From contig NZ_JBLWFI010000001.1 of assembly GCF_048898065.1 (NCBI RefSeq), forward strand, positions 434,001 through 498,000: DNA of 64,000 nt, in the 5' to 3' direction. Source of the stretch: Tepidibacillus_B infernus (GTDB lineage Bacteria > Bacillota > Bacilli > Tepidibacillales > Tepidibacillaceae). The notes under the pieces were generated by a model that had not been told where the DNA came from, did not search any database, and worked only from the letters and a program-made list of their open reading frames with translations. The position numbers and the translations under genes were made by a program. Of the stretch, positions 24,745 through 34,101 are shown in pieces (positions within the stretch are counted from its first letter, which is position 1; each line of letters starts with the position of its first letter).

Positions 24745-25797
24745 ATGAAGAAAGGACATGATATTGATTTAAGCCCATACCAAGTACGAACCGACCTTGC
24801 ATTAGAAAGTCATTTAATGGCTGTAGAACAACAAGGCAATATAATTTCTGGGGTCGAGGTTGATGAACAACAATTAGAGGGTATACATATTACAAAACTA
24901 TATATTTCAACAGATGAAGGAGCACGTACATTAAATAAAAGGAAAGGGAACTACTTAACTTTTGAAGCTCCTGGGTTAAAGAATCATGATTCAGCATTAC
25001 AAGATGAAATGACAAATGTTTTTGCAAAGGAGTTTAAGCAATATCTTCAACAGCTACAAATTGCCGACAATGCCAAAGTATTAGTCATTGGGTTGGGAAA
25101 TTGGAATGTAACTCCTGACGCGGTAGGACCTATGGTTGTAGAAAATTTACTGATCACCCGCCATCTTTTTGAACTGATGCCAGATCAGGTACAAGAAGGT
25201 TTTCGGCCAGTCAGCGCATTAGCTCCAGGGGTTTTAGGGATTACTGGGATAGAAACGAGTGAAATTGTTCAAGGGGTAGTAGAAAGGAGTTGCCCAGATT
25301 TGGTAATTGCTATCGATGCACTTGCTTCACGTTCACTTGAACGAGTGAATTCTACAATACAAGTAGCAGATACTGGAATCGCACCTGGTTCGGGGATTGG
25401 CAATAAACGAAAGGCATTAGATAAAGAAACATTAGGTGTTCCTGTGATTGCCATTGGGGTACCAACCGTTGTTGACGCGGTCTCAATAACAAGCGATACC
25501 ATCGATTATATTTTACAATATATGGGAAATCAGATGGATATTCGAAATCCATTTGGCAAACCCTCAAAGAATCCTAAACATCGTGAAAAATTCCTTGGGT
25601 TAATTGGAACACTTGAAGAACAAGAAAAACGTCAACTGATTCATGAAGTTTTAGCACCTTTAGGTCACAATTTGATTGTCACCCCAAAAGAAGTGGATAC
25701 CTTTATAGAAGACATGGCTAACATAATTGCTAGTGGGTTAAATATGGCATTACACCATGCAGTTAATGATGGGAACATAGGATCTTATACTCATTGA
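24745..25797 (+). CDS. gpr: Germination protease (GPR)
   Basis: An aspartic-like protease that degrades small acid-soluble spore proteins at germination, and a clear marker of a spore former. The protein is 350 aa. The N-terminal propeptide SPYQVRTDLALESH is followed by the mature-domain motifs VIGLGNWNVTPDAVGP and VIAIDALASRS, and by GSGIGNKRKALD. ATG 24745 follows GAAGGAGAAG by about 8 nt. The order rpsT-gpr-spoIIP is the Bacillus arrangement. In Bacillus this gene is expressed in the forespore under sigma F/G; no such promoter was resolved here. Confidence 0.96.
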   Translation: MKKGHDIDLSPYQVRTDLALESHLMAVEQQGNIISGVEVDEQQLEGIHITKLYISTDEGARTLNKRKGNYLTFEAPGLKNHDSALQDEMTNVFAKEFKQYLQQLQIADNAKVLVIGLGNWNVTPDAVGPMVVENLLITRHLFELMPDQVQEGFRPVSALAPGVLGITGIETSEIVQGVVERSCPDLVIAIDALASRSLERVNSTIQVADTGIAPGSGIGNKRKALDKETLGVPVIAIGVPTVVDAVSITSDTIDYILQYMGNQMDIRNPFGKPSKNPKHREKFLGLIGTLEEQEKRQLIHEVLAPLGHNLIVTPKEVDTFIEDMANIIASGLNMALHHAVNDGNIGSYTH

Positions 25798-25882
25798 ACG
25801 AAAAAATGAAAGGTTGTTCTAATTCTCCTTTTCCTTGCATAGATTGGTGGTAAAGACTGTAATGAGGAGAAAGGATGAAAAT

Positions 25883-27028
25883 ATGAGACAACCTTCTATC
25901 CAAAAAATATTTATGTCCCTTTCTTTAGGAACAGCTTTATTGTTTTTGCTATTTAGTATTGTGTTATTACAATTTTCACCAAAGCAACAACAAAATTTAA
26001 ATTGGTGGAATCAATACACAGTGAAATGGTCTACCAAACAAATTCTTCAAATGTTTGAAATAGAAATTCCTTTTTTCCAAATGAATGTACAAGCTCTCAC
26101 TGAGAATGAGGGCGAAGAAAAAGAAAGTTCATTATTAAGTTTTCTACCTTTCTTCACCCCAAGCCATCCTAATGATTTGATCAAACAGGAGATTCCAGGT
26201 TTTTCCGTAATGGATCTCCAACAACTCACAGCATCTAATATTACGGATATTGACCATGAACTAATTGAATCAACTCCTCCGGAGGAATTTTTGCAAGAGA
26301 AAAAATTGGACGACCTTGATCCAGCTCAACAAGAAGCATTAAAAACAATGGTTTCAAACAAAAAATTAGTGTTTATTTACCATACACATGATACAGAAGC
26401 TTATATCCCAGAGGTAAGAAAAAAAGAACCAGAGATCAAAAAAGAATCTGATATGTATTACAACAGTTCAGTGAATGTGACCCAAGTTGGAAAGAAATTA
26501 GGCGAGGAATTAAATAAATTAGGGATTAAATCTGTTGTTTCCACAAAAAAGTATAATCCTGAAAAGTTTAGTTTATCCTATTTAGAATCAAGAAAAACAG
26601 TAAAAGCAGCATTGCAGCAGAATGATTACGAATTTATTTTTGATATCCATCGTGATTCGCAACGCCGTGAAGATACGACGGTAAAAATCAATGGAAAAGA
26701 TTATGCAAAAATTGCTTTTGTTATTGGAACAGGAAACAAAAATTATGAACAAAACAAAGCATTTGCCTTAAAACTTCGAGCTGCGATTGAAAAGCGTTAT
26801 CCGGGTCTAACAAAACCAATTATCGCAAAAGAGAAGACAAAAGGTGTGAATGGGGAATATAATCAATCCCTTTCACCTAACCTATTGGTGATTGAAGTTG
26901 GGGGTATTGATAATACATTTTCGGAAACTGATAGGACAGCAAAAGCACTTGCTGAGGCGGTGGCAGATCTTTATTGGCAAGCTGAACAAGTGGATGCAAA
27001 ACCACAAAGCAATTCAAGTAAGGAGTGA
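25883..27028 (+). CDS. spoIIP: Stage II sporulation protein P
   Basis: A peptidoglycan amidase/endopeptidase of the engulfment machinery, anchored in the mother-cell membrane. One N-terminal membrane segment (SLSLGTALLFLLFSIVLL) is followed by a linker. The catalytic SpoIIP domain begins at KLVFIYHTHDTEAYIPEV (zinc His) and includes FIFDIHRDSQRRE and LLVIEVGGIDNT. ATG 25883 is favoured by AGGAGAAAGGA 7 nt upstream over upstream in-frame starts. Its stop overlaps the region of the next start. Confidence 0.96.
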   Translation: MRQPSIQKIFMSLSLGTALLFLLFSIVLLQFSPKQQQNLNWWNQYTVKWSTKQILQMFEIEIPFFQMNVQALTENEGEEKESSLLSFLPFFTPSHPNDLIKQEIPGFSVMDLQQLTASNITDIDHELIESTPPEEFLQEKKLDDLDPAQQEALKTMVSNKKLVFIYHTHDTEAYIPEVRKKEPEIKKESDMYYNSSVNVTQVGKKLGEELNKLGIKSVVSTKKYNPEKFSLSYLESRKTVKAALQQNDYEFIFDIHRDSQRREDTTVKINGKDYAKIAFVIGTGNKNYEQNKAFALKLRAAIEKRYPGLTKPIIAKEKTKGVNGEYNQSLSPNLLVIEVGGIDNTFSETDRTAKALAEAVADLYWQAEQVDAKPQSNSSKE

Positions 27029-27033
27029 ATCCA

Positions 27034-27414
27034 TTGGTTAGATTTACGATTCGTTTTATCTCTATTGTTGTGATCTTAATGTTTGGGATATTGATCGGCA
27101 TGAATATGGCTGAGAAGGGGATATACCGAGTTGCTGGTAATCCTAATCTTCCGACAGATAGTTTAAATATTGCTCAAAAAAATCAACAGGTAGAAGTAAA
27201 AGTTTTAGGAAAAACGTATACAACAACGATCCCAAAAACAACGAAAACAGAAAAAGATACTTCCCCGAAAGAAAAAGAAGAATCTACGCAAAAGGTGCCT
27301 TCCTCTAATCAAATGAGTTTATTAAGCAAGGTAGGAAATGCTTTAAGTATAACCCTGCAAAAAGGAGCAGAGAAAGGATTGGAAATGTTAGCCAATTTCA
27401 TTCACAATTCTTAA
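27034..27414 (+). CDS. yqxA: YqxA family protein (DUF3679)
   Basis: A small sporulation-region protein of 126 aa with one N-terminal membrane helix (FISIVVILMFGILIGMNMA). A polar exported tail rich in Lys/Glu/Thr follows, with a C-terminal amphipathic helix (SLLSKVGNALSITLQKGAE). Position between spoIIP and lepA identifies it as YqxA. The likely start is TTG 27034, with AAGGAG at 27019-27024. The GTG at 27025 touches that site. Its function is not established. Confidence 0.82.
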   Translation: MVRFTIRFISIVVILMFGILIGMNMAEKGIYRVAGNPNLPTDSLNIAQKNQQVEVKVLGKTYTTTIPKTTKTEKDTSPKEKEESTQKVPSSNQMSLLSKVGNALSITLQKGAEKGLEMLANFIHNS

Positions 27415-27442
27415 GAGAGCTATAATGGCTCTTTTCTTTTTT
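27413..27442 (+). terminator. Terminator after yqxA
   Basis: AAGAGAGC pairs with GCTCTTTT across a TATAATG loop, continuing into a T-rich tract. It separates the spore genes from lepA. Confidence 0.7.
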
Positions 27443-27451
27443 GATTCCTGA

Positions 27452-27480
27452 TTGTTTCTATATTGGATAATTGTTATAAT
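27452..27480 (+). promoter_or_regulatory. Probable sigma-A promoter of lepA
   Basis: TTGTTT at 27452-27457 and a perfect TATAAT at 27475-27480 with 17-bp spacing, about 43 bp before the lepA ATG. Confidence 0.6.
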
Positions 27481-27522
27481 ATTATGCAGTGTATTTGTCT
27501 ACGGTTGTAGGAGGAATTTATC

Positions 27523-29334
27523 ATGAGCGATCTTGACAGACAAAAAAGGATTCGAAACTTTTCCATTATCGCCCATATCGATCATGGAAAATCTACATTA
27601 GCTGATCGAATATTAGAATATACTGGTGCTTTAACAAAGAGGGAAATGGAAGATCAAGTTTTAGATCAAATGGAACTTGAACGGGAACGTGGAATTACCA
27701 TTAAACTTCAAGCTGTACGTCTAAATTATAAAGCAAAAGATGGAGAAGAATATCTTTTGAATTTAATCGATACCCCAGGACATGTAGATTTTACTTATGA
27801 AGTATCTAGGTCTCTAGCAGCTTGTGAAGGGGCTATCCTTGTCGTGGATGCAGCTCAAGGGATTGAAGCTCAAACATTAGCAAACGTTTATCTTGCTTTA
27901 GAAAACGATTTAGAAATTATCCCAGTGGTTAATAAAATTGATTTACCAAGTGCTGAACCGGAACGAGTAAAACAGGAGATCGAGGATGTTATTGGTTTAG
28001 ATGCATCAGATGCAGTACTAGCTTCGGCAAAGGCTGGGATTGGGATTGAGGAAATTTTAGAGCAGGTCGTTCAAAAGGTTCCTGCACCTATTGGTTCGAA
28101 AGATGAGCCGTTACAAGCCCTGATCTTCGACTCTCACTATGACCCATATAAAGGAGTGATCACCTATATCCGTGTAGTCAATGGAACGATTAAACCGGGT
28201 ATGAAAATAAAGATGATGGCCACAGGTAAGTCCTTTGAGGTAACAGAAGTGGGTGTCTTTAAACCAAAAATGACACAAGTTGATGAATTAACAGTTGGCG
28301 ACGTAGGCTTTGTCGTTGCAGCAATCAAAAATGTAAAAGATACCCGTGTGGGAGATACGATTACAGATGCCAAAAGACCTGCAGCAGAACCATTGCCAGG
28401 TTATCGTAAAGTCAATCCAATGGTATTCTGTGGCTTGTACCCTGTTGAAACACAGGATTATAATGATTTAAGAGATGCATTAGAGAAGCTTGAATTAAAT
28501 GATGCAGCTTTAAAATATGAACCTGAAACGTCAACAGCATTAGGTTTTGGTTTCCGTTGTGGCTTTTTAGGATTACTCCATATGGAAATCATTCAAGAAC
28601 GACTTGAACGTGAATTTGGAATCAATTTAATCACAACAGCTCCAAGTGTGGTTTATCATGTAACAAAAACCAATGGAGAAAAATTGGTCATAGATAACCC
28701 ATCTAATTTGCCTGAGCCAGTTCATATTGAATATATTGAAGAACCATATGTAAAAGCAGGGATCATGGTTCCAAATGACTATGTCGGAGCAGTGATGGAA
28801 CTTTGTCAGGGAAAACGGGGAGAATTTGTCGATATGCAATATTTAGATACCAATCGTGTTACCTTGACATATAATATGCCTTTATCTGAAATTGTCTATG
28901 ATTTCTTTGATCAATTAAAATCGGGAACCAAAGGGTACGCTTCCTTTGATTACGAGCTAATTGGATATAAAGCCTCTAACTTAGTAAGAGTAGATATTTT
29001 ACTCAATGGAGAAAAAGTAGACGCACTCTCGTTTATCGTTCATAAAGACAGAGCATATCACAAAGGAAAGCAGATTGCAGAAAAACTAAAACAATTAATT
29101 CCTAGACAAATGTTCGAAGTTCCAATTCAAGCTGCCATTGGCAATAAAATTATTGCTAGAGAAACGATTAGTGCGATGAGAAAAAATGTATTAGCAAAAT
29201 GTTATGGTGGCGATATTTCGAGAAAAAGAAAGCTTTTAGAAAAGCAAAAAGAGGGTAAAAAACGAATGAAGGCCGTAGGAACTGTTGAAGTTCCCCAAGA
29301 AGCCTTTATGGCTATTCTAAAAATGGACGAATGA
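27523..29334 (+). CDS. lepA: Elongation factor 4 (back-translocating GTPase)
   Basis: A ribosome-associated translational GTPase acting in stress and in initiation/assembly. G1 is AHIDHGKSTLADRILE, G3 is DTPGHVDFTYEVSR and G4 is NKIDL. The C-terminal LepA-specific domain contains GEKVDALSFIVHKDRA and KCYGGDISRKRKLLEKQKEG. The length of 603 aa is standard. A GGAGGA site precedes ATG 27523. A hairpin terminator follows before hemW. Confidence 0.98.
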   Translation: MSDLDRQKRIRNFSIIAHIDHGKSTLADRILEYTGALTKREMEDQVLDQMELERERGITIKLQAVRLNYKAKDGEEYLLNLIDTPGHVDFTYEVSRSLAACEGAILVVDAAQGIEAQTLANVYLALENDLEIIPVVNKIDLPSAEPERVKQEIEDVIGLDASDAVLASAKAGIGIEEILEQVVQKVPAPIGSKDEPLQALIFDSHYDPYKGVITYIRVVNGTIKPGMKIKMMATGKSFEVTEVGVFKPKMTQVDELTVGDVGFVVAAIKNVKDTRVGDTITDAKRPAAEPLPGYRKVNPMVFCGLYPVETQDYNDLRDALEKLELNDAALKYEPETSTALGFGFRCGFLGLLHMEIIQERLEREFGINLITTAPSVVYHVTKTNGEKLVIDNPSNLPEPVHIEYIEEPYVKAGIMVPNDYVGAVMELCQGKRGEFVDMQYLDTNRVTLTYNMPLSEIVYDFFDQLKSGTKGYASFDYELIGYKASNLVRVDILLNGEKVDALSFIVHKDRAYHKGKQIAEKLKQLIPRQMFEVPIQAAIGNKIIARETISAMRKNVLAKCYGGDISRKRKLLEKQKEGKKRMKAVGTVEVPQEAFMAILKMDE

Positions 29335-29365
29335 TGAATGAATAGGAAAAATAAAAAGAATATCG

Positions 29366-29400
29366 AAACCTGCACTGAGGTGTAGGTTTTCCTTGTTTTT
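29366..29400 (+). terminator. Terminator between lepA and hemW
   Basis: AAACCTGCAC (29366-29375) pairs with GTGTAGGTTT (29380-29389, one G-U) and is followed by a T-rich segment. Confidence 0.7.
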
Positions 29401-29449
29401 AACAGATGGAAATGGGCACTTTTGCGGGGCAATGAAGGAGGGATAAAGC

Positions 29450-30592
29450 GTGGCAAATGCAGTCTATATTCATATACCGTTTTGCACGAATAAATGTCAT
29501 TATTGTGATTTCAACTCATATGTTGTAAGTGGTCAACCTGTCATGGAATATTTAAAAGCCCTCGACTTAGAAATGGAAAAAACGGTTGAGCTATTTCCAA
29601 CTGGAGAAATCAAAACGATTTTTGTTGGCGGTGGAACGCCAACGGTTTTAACTCCAAAAGAAATGGAGGTTTTTTTGACTTCTGTTCGCAAGCATTTCCC
29701 TCATTGGAACGAGGAGATTGAATTTACGATGGAAGCTAATCCAGGAACTGTGGAATTAGATAAATTAAAAATGATGAAGGAATTCGGAATCAATCGGATT
29801 AGTATGGGTGTTCAAGCCTTTCAAGATGATTTATTATCATTTATTGGCCGAATACATTCTGAAAAAGAAGTTTATCAGAGTATAGAGAATGCTCATCACT
29901 TAGGGTTTAAAAACCTTAGCATCGATTTAATGATCGGTTTACCAAATCAAACGATTGAGATGGTTAGAGAGAGTCTGAAAAAGGCAATTCAACTTCAATT
30001 ACCTCACTTCTCTGTATATAGCTTAAAAGTAGAACAAAATACATTATTTCATACATTTTATCAAAAAAATAGATTACCCTTACCTCCTGAAGAAGATGAA
30101 TTAAACATGTATTTAATCACCATGGAGGAAATGGAAAAACACGGATACCATCAATACGAAATTAGTAATTTTGCAAAACCAGGGTATGAAAGTAAACATA
30201 ATATCACCTATTGGAAAAACGAAGATTATTTTGGATTGGGTGCTGGCGCCCATGGGTATATTCAAGGCAGAAGACATGCGAATATTAAAGGGGTACGACC
30301 CTATATTGATCATCTATTAAAGGAAAATCAATTACCAAGATTCGAAGAGTTTGAGGTCTCACTGCAGGAGAAAAAGGAAGATATGCTGATGTTAGGTCTA
30401 CGAATGCTTGAAGGGGTCAAATTTAGCGACTACGAAAAAGAGTTTAATGAAGAGATGTTGAGCCGATTTAGAGCGCAAATTGAGAAATTAGTAAATCTAG
30501 GGCTATTGATGAAGGAAAAAGACCGAATCAAACTCTCTCAAAAAGGACTGATTTATGGTAATGAAGTCTTTGCGGAATTTATTTCCGTATAG
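29450..30592 (+). CDS. hemW: Radical SAM heme chaperone HemW
   Basis: A heme-trafficking radical SAM protein, formerly annotated as oxygen-independent coproporphyrinogen oxidase. The cluster motif is CTNKCHYCDF near residues 12-21, and GGGTPTVL is the SAM-binding GGE-like loop. The absence of the extra cysteine pattern of true HemN supports HemW. The length is 380 aa. The start is GTG 29450 with GAAGGAGGG 7 nt upstream. It directly precedes the hrcA heat-shock operon, as in Bacillus. Confidence 0.94.
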   Translation: MANAVYIHIPFCTNKCHYCDFNSYVVSGQPVMEYLKALDLEMEKTVELFPTGEIKTIFVGGGTPTVLTPKEMEVFLTSVRKHFPHWNEEIEFTMEANPGTVELDKLKMMKEFGINRISMGVQAFQDDLLSFIGRIHSEKEVYQSIENAHHLGFKNLSIDLMIGLPNQTIEMVRESLKKAIQLQLPHFSVYSLKVEQNTLFHTFYQKNRLPLPPEEDELNMYLITMEEMEKHGYHQYEISNFAKPGYESKHNITYWKNEDYFGLGAGAHGYIQGRRHANIKGVRPYIDHLLKENQLPRFEEFEVSLQEKKEDMLMLGLRMLEGVKFSDYEKEFNEEMLSRFRAQIEKLVNLGLLMKEKDRIKLSQKGLIYGNEVFAEFISV

Positions 30593-30595
30593 GAA

Positions 30596-30625
30596 TTGAC
30601 AAGACAGGGTAGGATTTGATATCTT
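30596..30625 (+). promoter_or_regulatory. Sigma-A promoter of the hrcA heat-shock operon
   Basis: TTGACA at 30596-30601 and TATCTT at 30620-30625 with 18-bp spacing, placed so that transcription starts just before or within the CIRCE operator. Confidence 0.7.
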
Positions 30626-30636
30626 TTAAATAGATT

Positions 30637-30663
30637 TTAGCACTCGTCAAAGGTGAGTGCTAA
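30637..30663 (+). promoter_or_regulatory. CIRCE operator (HrcA binding site)
   Basis: TTAGCACTC, a 9-nt spacer (GTCAAAGGT) and GAGTGCTAA match the CIRCE consensus perfectly. It lies between the promoter and the hrcA start, so HrcA autoregulates this operon. Confidence 0.98.
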
Positions 30664-30680
30664 TAATGGAGGTGGATGGT

Positions 30681-31724
30681 TTGCTGACAGAAAGACAGAA
30701 AAAGATATTAAAAGCTATCGTCACTCATTATATTGAATCTGCTGAGCCGGTTGGTTCTCGGTCAATTTCTAAGCGGCAAGATATTGGTTTTAGTTCTGCA
30801 ACCATCCGTAATGAAATGGCTGATTTGGAAGAAATGGGTTATTTAGAACAACCACATACTTCAGCTGGTCGGGTTCCATCAAATAGAGGATATCGCTATT
30901 ATGTCGATCATTTAATGAACCCAGAAGATTCGATTATTTCAAAAGATATTTTGACGAATATTAGCAAAGTATTTACAGATCAATTTAATGAATTTGAACA
31001 ATTGATCGAACAAACTGCGATCATTTTGTCGCAAATTACAAATTACACAAGTATTATTTTGGGTCCAGAGATTTATCATACTAAACTGAAGAATATTCAA
31101 ATCGTGCCGATTACAGATGAAAGTTTAGTTGTGATACTGGTAACCAATACAGGTAAAGTAGAACATAAGATGTTAACTATACCACAAGGGGTTTCCATCA
31201 ATGAGATTGAAAAAATGGTTCGTTTTTTGAATCATAAATTATCGGGAATACCGTTGTATCAATTGAAATCAAAAATATTTATGGAAATAAACAAGGAATT
31301 TCAACGCAATTCTTATGAATTTGAGCAATCGATGAAGATGATTGATCAGATCCTTTTAAACCTTGATGAAACCACTTTAGATAATAAAATCTATATGGGT
31401 GGTACAACAAATATCCTTAATCAACCTGAATTTAGCGATATCAATACTATTAAAGATCTTCTCACTTTGTTTGAAAAAACAGATACCATTAGACAGTTAG
31501 TGAGCTCTAATCATAAAGGAATTGAAGTGAAGATCGGAACTGAAAATGAGATTGAGATTGCAAGTAACTGTAGTATTATTACTGCCACCTATGAATTCGA
31601 AGGTAAACCTTTGGGAACAATCGGTATCTTTGGTCCTACCCGTATGGATTATGGGCGTGTGATTCGTATCTTAGAATTTTTAACAAAAGATTTATCGGAG
31701 TTTATTTCCCGCTTATATAAATAA
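30681..31724 (+). CDS. hrcA: Heat-inducible transcription repressor HrcA
   Basis: Represses class I heat-shock genes through CIRCE. The N-terminal winged helix reads LTERQKKILKAIVTHYIES and PVGSRSISKRQDIGFSSATI. The GYLEQPHTSAGRVPSNRGYR wing follows, and then the GAF-like dimerisation domain ends in GPTRMDYGRVIRILEFL. The likely start is TTG 30681, giving 347 aa, because GGAGGTGG at 30668-30675 precedes it. Upstream in-frame codons run into the CIRCE. The next gene in the operon is a chaperonin, not grpE. Confidence 0.96.
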   Translation: MLTERQKKILKAIVTHYIESAEPVGSRSISKRQDIGFSSATIRNEMADLEEMGYLEQPHTSAGRVPSNRGYRYYVDHLMNPEDSIISKDILTNISKVFTDQFNEFEQLIEQTAIILSQITNYTSIILGPEIYHTKLKNIQIVPITDESLVVILVTNTGKVEHKMLTIPQGVSINEIEKMVRFLNHKLSGIPLYQLKSKIFMEINKEFQRNSYEFEQSMKMIDQILLNLDETTLDNKIYMGGTTNILNQPEFSDINTIKDLLTLFEKTDTIRQLVSSNHKGIEVKIGTENEIEIASNCSIITATYEFEGKPLGTIGIFGPTRMDYGRVIRILEFLTKDLSEFISRLYK

Positions 31725-31738
31725 AATGTTTTTTTGGT

Positions 31739-31768
31739 TAGCCACCACTTTAACAGTGGGGCTTCCGC
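31739..31768 (+). terminator. Terminator-like hairpin after hrcA
   Basis: TAGCCACCACT and AGTGGGGCT form a stem around TTAAC, followed by CCGCTTTTT. It could attenuate transcription from hrcA into the chaperonin and dnaK genes. Confidence 0.5.
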
Positions 31769-31789
31769 TTTTTGAATATTAAAGAAGAT

Positions 31790-31877
31790 ATAACTTTCTT
31801 TTCATTATTATAATGTGATCCCTCAAAAGTAATCGGAAATATCTTTTCAAGGAAGGCGGCACTTTTGTGGGCTTTCT
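31790..31877 (+). repeat. Intergenic hairpin repeat, copy 1 (hrcA-chaperonin)
   Basis: Core 31820-31872: CCCTCAAAAGTAATCGGAA, a 12-nt middle with TTTTCAAGGAA, and CACTTTTGTGGGC. It is preceded by the block ATAACTTTCTTTTCATTAT shared with copy 2. It lies about 40 bp before the chaperonin start. One of five related copies in the window. Confidence 0.8.
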
Positions 31878-31908
31878 TAAATTGTACTTTGTGTTGAAAG
31901 GATGCTGA

Positions 31909-33456
31909 ATGATGAATCATCACAGCAATCAATCCCATCAAGATACCGATGATCGACTAACAGCACTACATAGTAATACAAATGCCATTAGGGCTATTGC
32001 TTCAGCTGTGGAAGGTACTTTGGGTCCTAAAGGTTTAGATACGATGTTGGTCGATACTACAGGCGAAGTTGTGATTACCAACGATGGGGTAACCATTTTA
32101 AATAAAATGGAAGTAAATCACCCAGCAGCAAAAATGCTTATACAAGTGGCTCGTTCCCAACAAAATGAGATTGGTGATGGAACAACGACAGCCACGATTC
32201 TATCAAGTGAATTATTGTCTTTAGCAGTTAACCAAGTAGATAGAGGCGTTCCCATTCCTAAGGTGATAATGGGTTTAAAACAGGGAATTCGACTTGCAAT
32301 CCAATTTTTGAAACAACATGTAAGGCCTGTAGAAGATTTAAATAAGGATTGGATTCATCAAATTGCTTTAATTGCGGGTCGAGAGCATGAAGATGTTGCT
32401 GAGCTTATTGTAGAAGCTGCCAAATTAGTGGGGAAGGAAAAGTTATTAGATTCCCAGTTCAAATTTGCAGATACGATTTTGGCATATGAAGGTTCAGAAA
32501 ATGAATTAGTCTCAGGCCTCATTTTGAAAAAGAAGAAAATGAATCCTGATATGCCTCAAAAGATAGAAAACGTGAAGTTACTAGTCATACAGGATGCTTT
32601 TGAACCTGAAGAGATTGATGATGAAGCATTAGGAACGGAAATAGGGTTTAGCAAGTACCTAGAATATAAAGAGATCTTTAAGCAAAATCTAGATAAAGTA
32701 GAACAATTAGGAATTAATCTGATCGCGGTTCATCGTGGGGTCGATCCTATGGCAGAAGAATTTTGTGTCGACCATGGAATTATGATGATTCAGCGTCTTT
32801 CTAGTGAAGATATGAAGCTTTTAGCTGAACATACTGGTGCCAAAATGATGAAACGTACAGGTTTAAATAAAGAGCTTGAAGAGTTAAAATCCTATTTGGG
32901 ATATGCTCAACTTGTCTATGAAGATGAAAAACTTGAAAAAGTAAGAGTAGTTGGAGGAAAAGGTAAACCGACGGCTACGATTCTAGTAGGTGCATCTACT
33001 GGCGAAATTGTAGAAGAAAGAGAGAGAATTGCAAAGGATGCTGCCTCGTCAGTTCAAGCTGCCATTCGTTCAGGTTATGTACCTGGAGGAGGGGCAGTTG
33101 AAATGGCCATTTCCAAGGAAATCGAAAGAATACGGGAACAGACTCGTGGTATGGAAGGCTTTGGACTTGAAGCTGTTGCTCAAGCTTTAACAAAGCCAAT
33201 GGCCCAAATCGTATTAAATGCTGGATTTAACCCATTAGAAAAATTAGATGAGGTAAAAGTGGCCCAAATTGAACAGCAAAGTGATGCCATTGGTATTAAT
33301 ACAGACACTGGACAATTGATGGATATGGAGCAAAATGGCATTCTTGATCCTGCCTTGGTAAAAATTCATGCATTAAAAGCTGCGGGGGAAATTTGTGAAG
33401 CGATTTTGCGTATTCATACCATTATTCGTATGAAGAAAGATGAAGACCAAGATTAG
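31909..33456 (+). CDS. Group III (archaeal-like, thermosome-related) chaperonin
   Basis: A 515-aa ATP-driven protein-folding chaperonin of the Cpn60/TCP-1 superfamily, of thermosome type rather than GroEL type. The ATPase motifs are LGPKGLDTMLVD (about residues 38-49), VITNDGVTIL (55-64) and GDGTTTATIL (89-98). GYVPGGGAVEMAISKEI lies near residue 390. The C terminus has the archaeal-style GILDPALVKIHALKAA. Such bacterial group III chaperonins are known from dnaK operons of some Firmicutes and fold substrates without a GroES-like cofactor. Here it lies between hrcA and grpE. Two ATGs (31909, 31912) follow GAAAGGA; either may be used. Confidence 0.94.
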   Translation: MMNHHSNQSHQDTDDRLTALHSNTNAIRAIASAVEGTLGPKGLDTMLVDTTGEVVITNDGVTILNKMEVNHPAAKMLIQVARSQQNEIGDGTTTATILSSELLSLAVNQVDRGVPIPKVIMGLKQGIRLAIQFLKQHVRPVEDLNKDWIHQIALIAGREHEDVAELIVEAAKLVGKEKLLDSQFKFADTILAYEGSENELVSGLILKKKKMNPDMPQKIENVKLLVIQDAFEPEEIDDEALGTEIGFSKYLEYKEIFKQNLDKVEQLGINLIAVHRGVDPMAEEFCVDHGIMMIQRLSSEDMKLLAEHTGAKMMKRTGLNKELEELKSYLGYAQLVYEDEKLEKVRVVGGKGKPTATILVGASTGEIVEERERIAKDAASSVQAAIRSGYVPGGGAVEMAISKEIERIREQTRGMEGFGLEAVAQALTKPMAQIVLNAGFNPLEKLDEVKVAQIEQQSDAIGINTDTGQLMDMEQNGILDPALVKIHALKAAGEICEAILRIHTIIRMKKDEDQD

Positions 33457-33467
33457 GAGGTGAATCA

Positions 33468-34046
33468 ATGACAGATCAAATGAAGGAAAAAGAAACCACT
33501 GTCATGGAAGAAGAAAATGAGAATGTAGCAGAACAAGAAGTTTTAGCTGAAATGAACAATGAAAAGGATTCAAATGAGGTTGGGGTGCAAGAAGAACAGG
33601 ATGAAGTGTCACAATTAAAGCAAACGATTGAAGAGTTACAAAATCGTCTATTACGCACCCAAGCAGATTTTGAAAACTTTAGGAAAAGAACAAGAGTTGA
33701 AAAAGAAGAATTAGCAAAATATGCAACAGCAAAGCTTGTTGAATCCCTTCTTCCTGCAATAGATAATTTTGAACGAGCTATTGACTCAAGCAAAGATTCA
33801 CAAAACCTTGATTTATTTTTACAAGGGGTAGAAATGGTTTATCGTCAAATTGAACAAGTATTGACGCAAGAGGGATTAGAAAAGATCGAAGCTGTTGGAC
33901 AGCCTTTTAATCCTGAAATTCATCAAGCAGTGATGCAAGTAGAAACAGATGAATTTGATTCAGGAATCGTTGTGGAAGAATTACAAAAAGGATACAAGCT
34001 AAAAGAAAAAGTAATTCGTCCTTCAATGGTTAAGGTAAATGCATAA
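33468..34046 (+). CDS. grpE: Nucleotide exchange factor GrpE
   Basis: Releases ADP from DnaK. A long acidic N-terminal region leads into the coiled coil (VSQLKQTIEELQNRLLRTQA). The GrpE head follows: DFENFRKRTRVEKEELAKYA, then FNPEIHQAVMQVETDE and the C-terminal GYKLKEKVIRPSMVKV. The length of 192 aa is normal. It starts 11 bp after the chaperonin stop with an AGGAGGTGA site, so the two are co-transcribed. Confidence 0.97.
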   Translation: MTDQMKEKETTVMEEENENVAEQEVLAEMNNEKDSNEVGVQEEQDEVSQLKQTIEELQNRLLRTQADFENFRKRTRVEKEELAKYATAKLVESLLPAIDNFERAIDSSKDSQNLDLFLQGVEMVYRQIEQVLTQEGLEKIEAVGQPFNPEIHQAVMQVETDEFDSGIVVEELQKGYKLKEKVIRPSMVKVNA

Positions 34047-34101
34047 ACAAAGTGTAGAAGAAATTAAAATTTAAGATAAATTTGTTGGAGGTAATGTTTT
34101 T

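Noticed and set aside
29411..29432. Possible sixth hairpin repeat (CACTTTTGCGGGG before hemW)
   Set aside because: Only part of the right arm matches; there is no left arm and no ATCGGAATA motif upstream.
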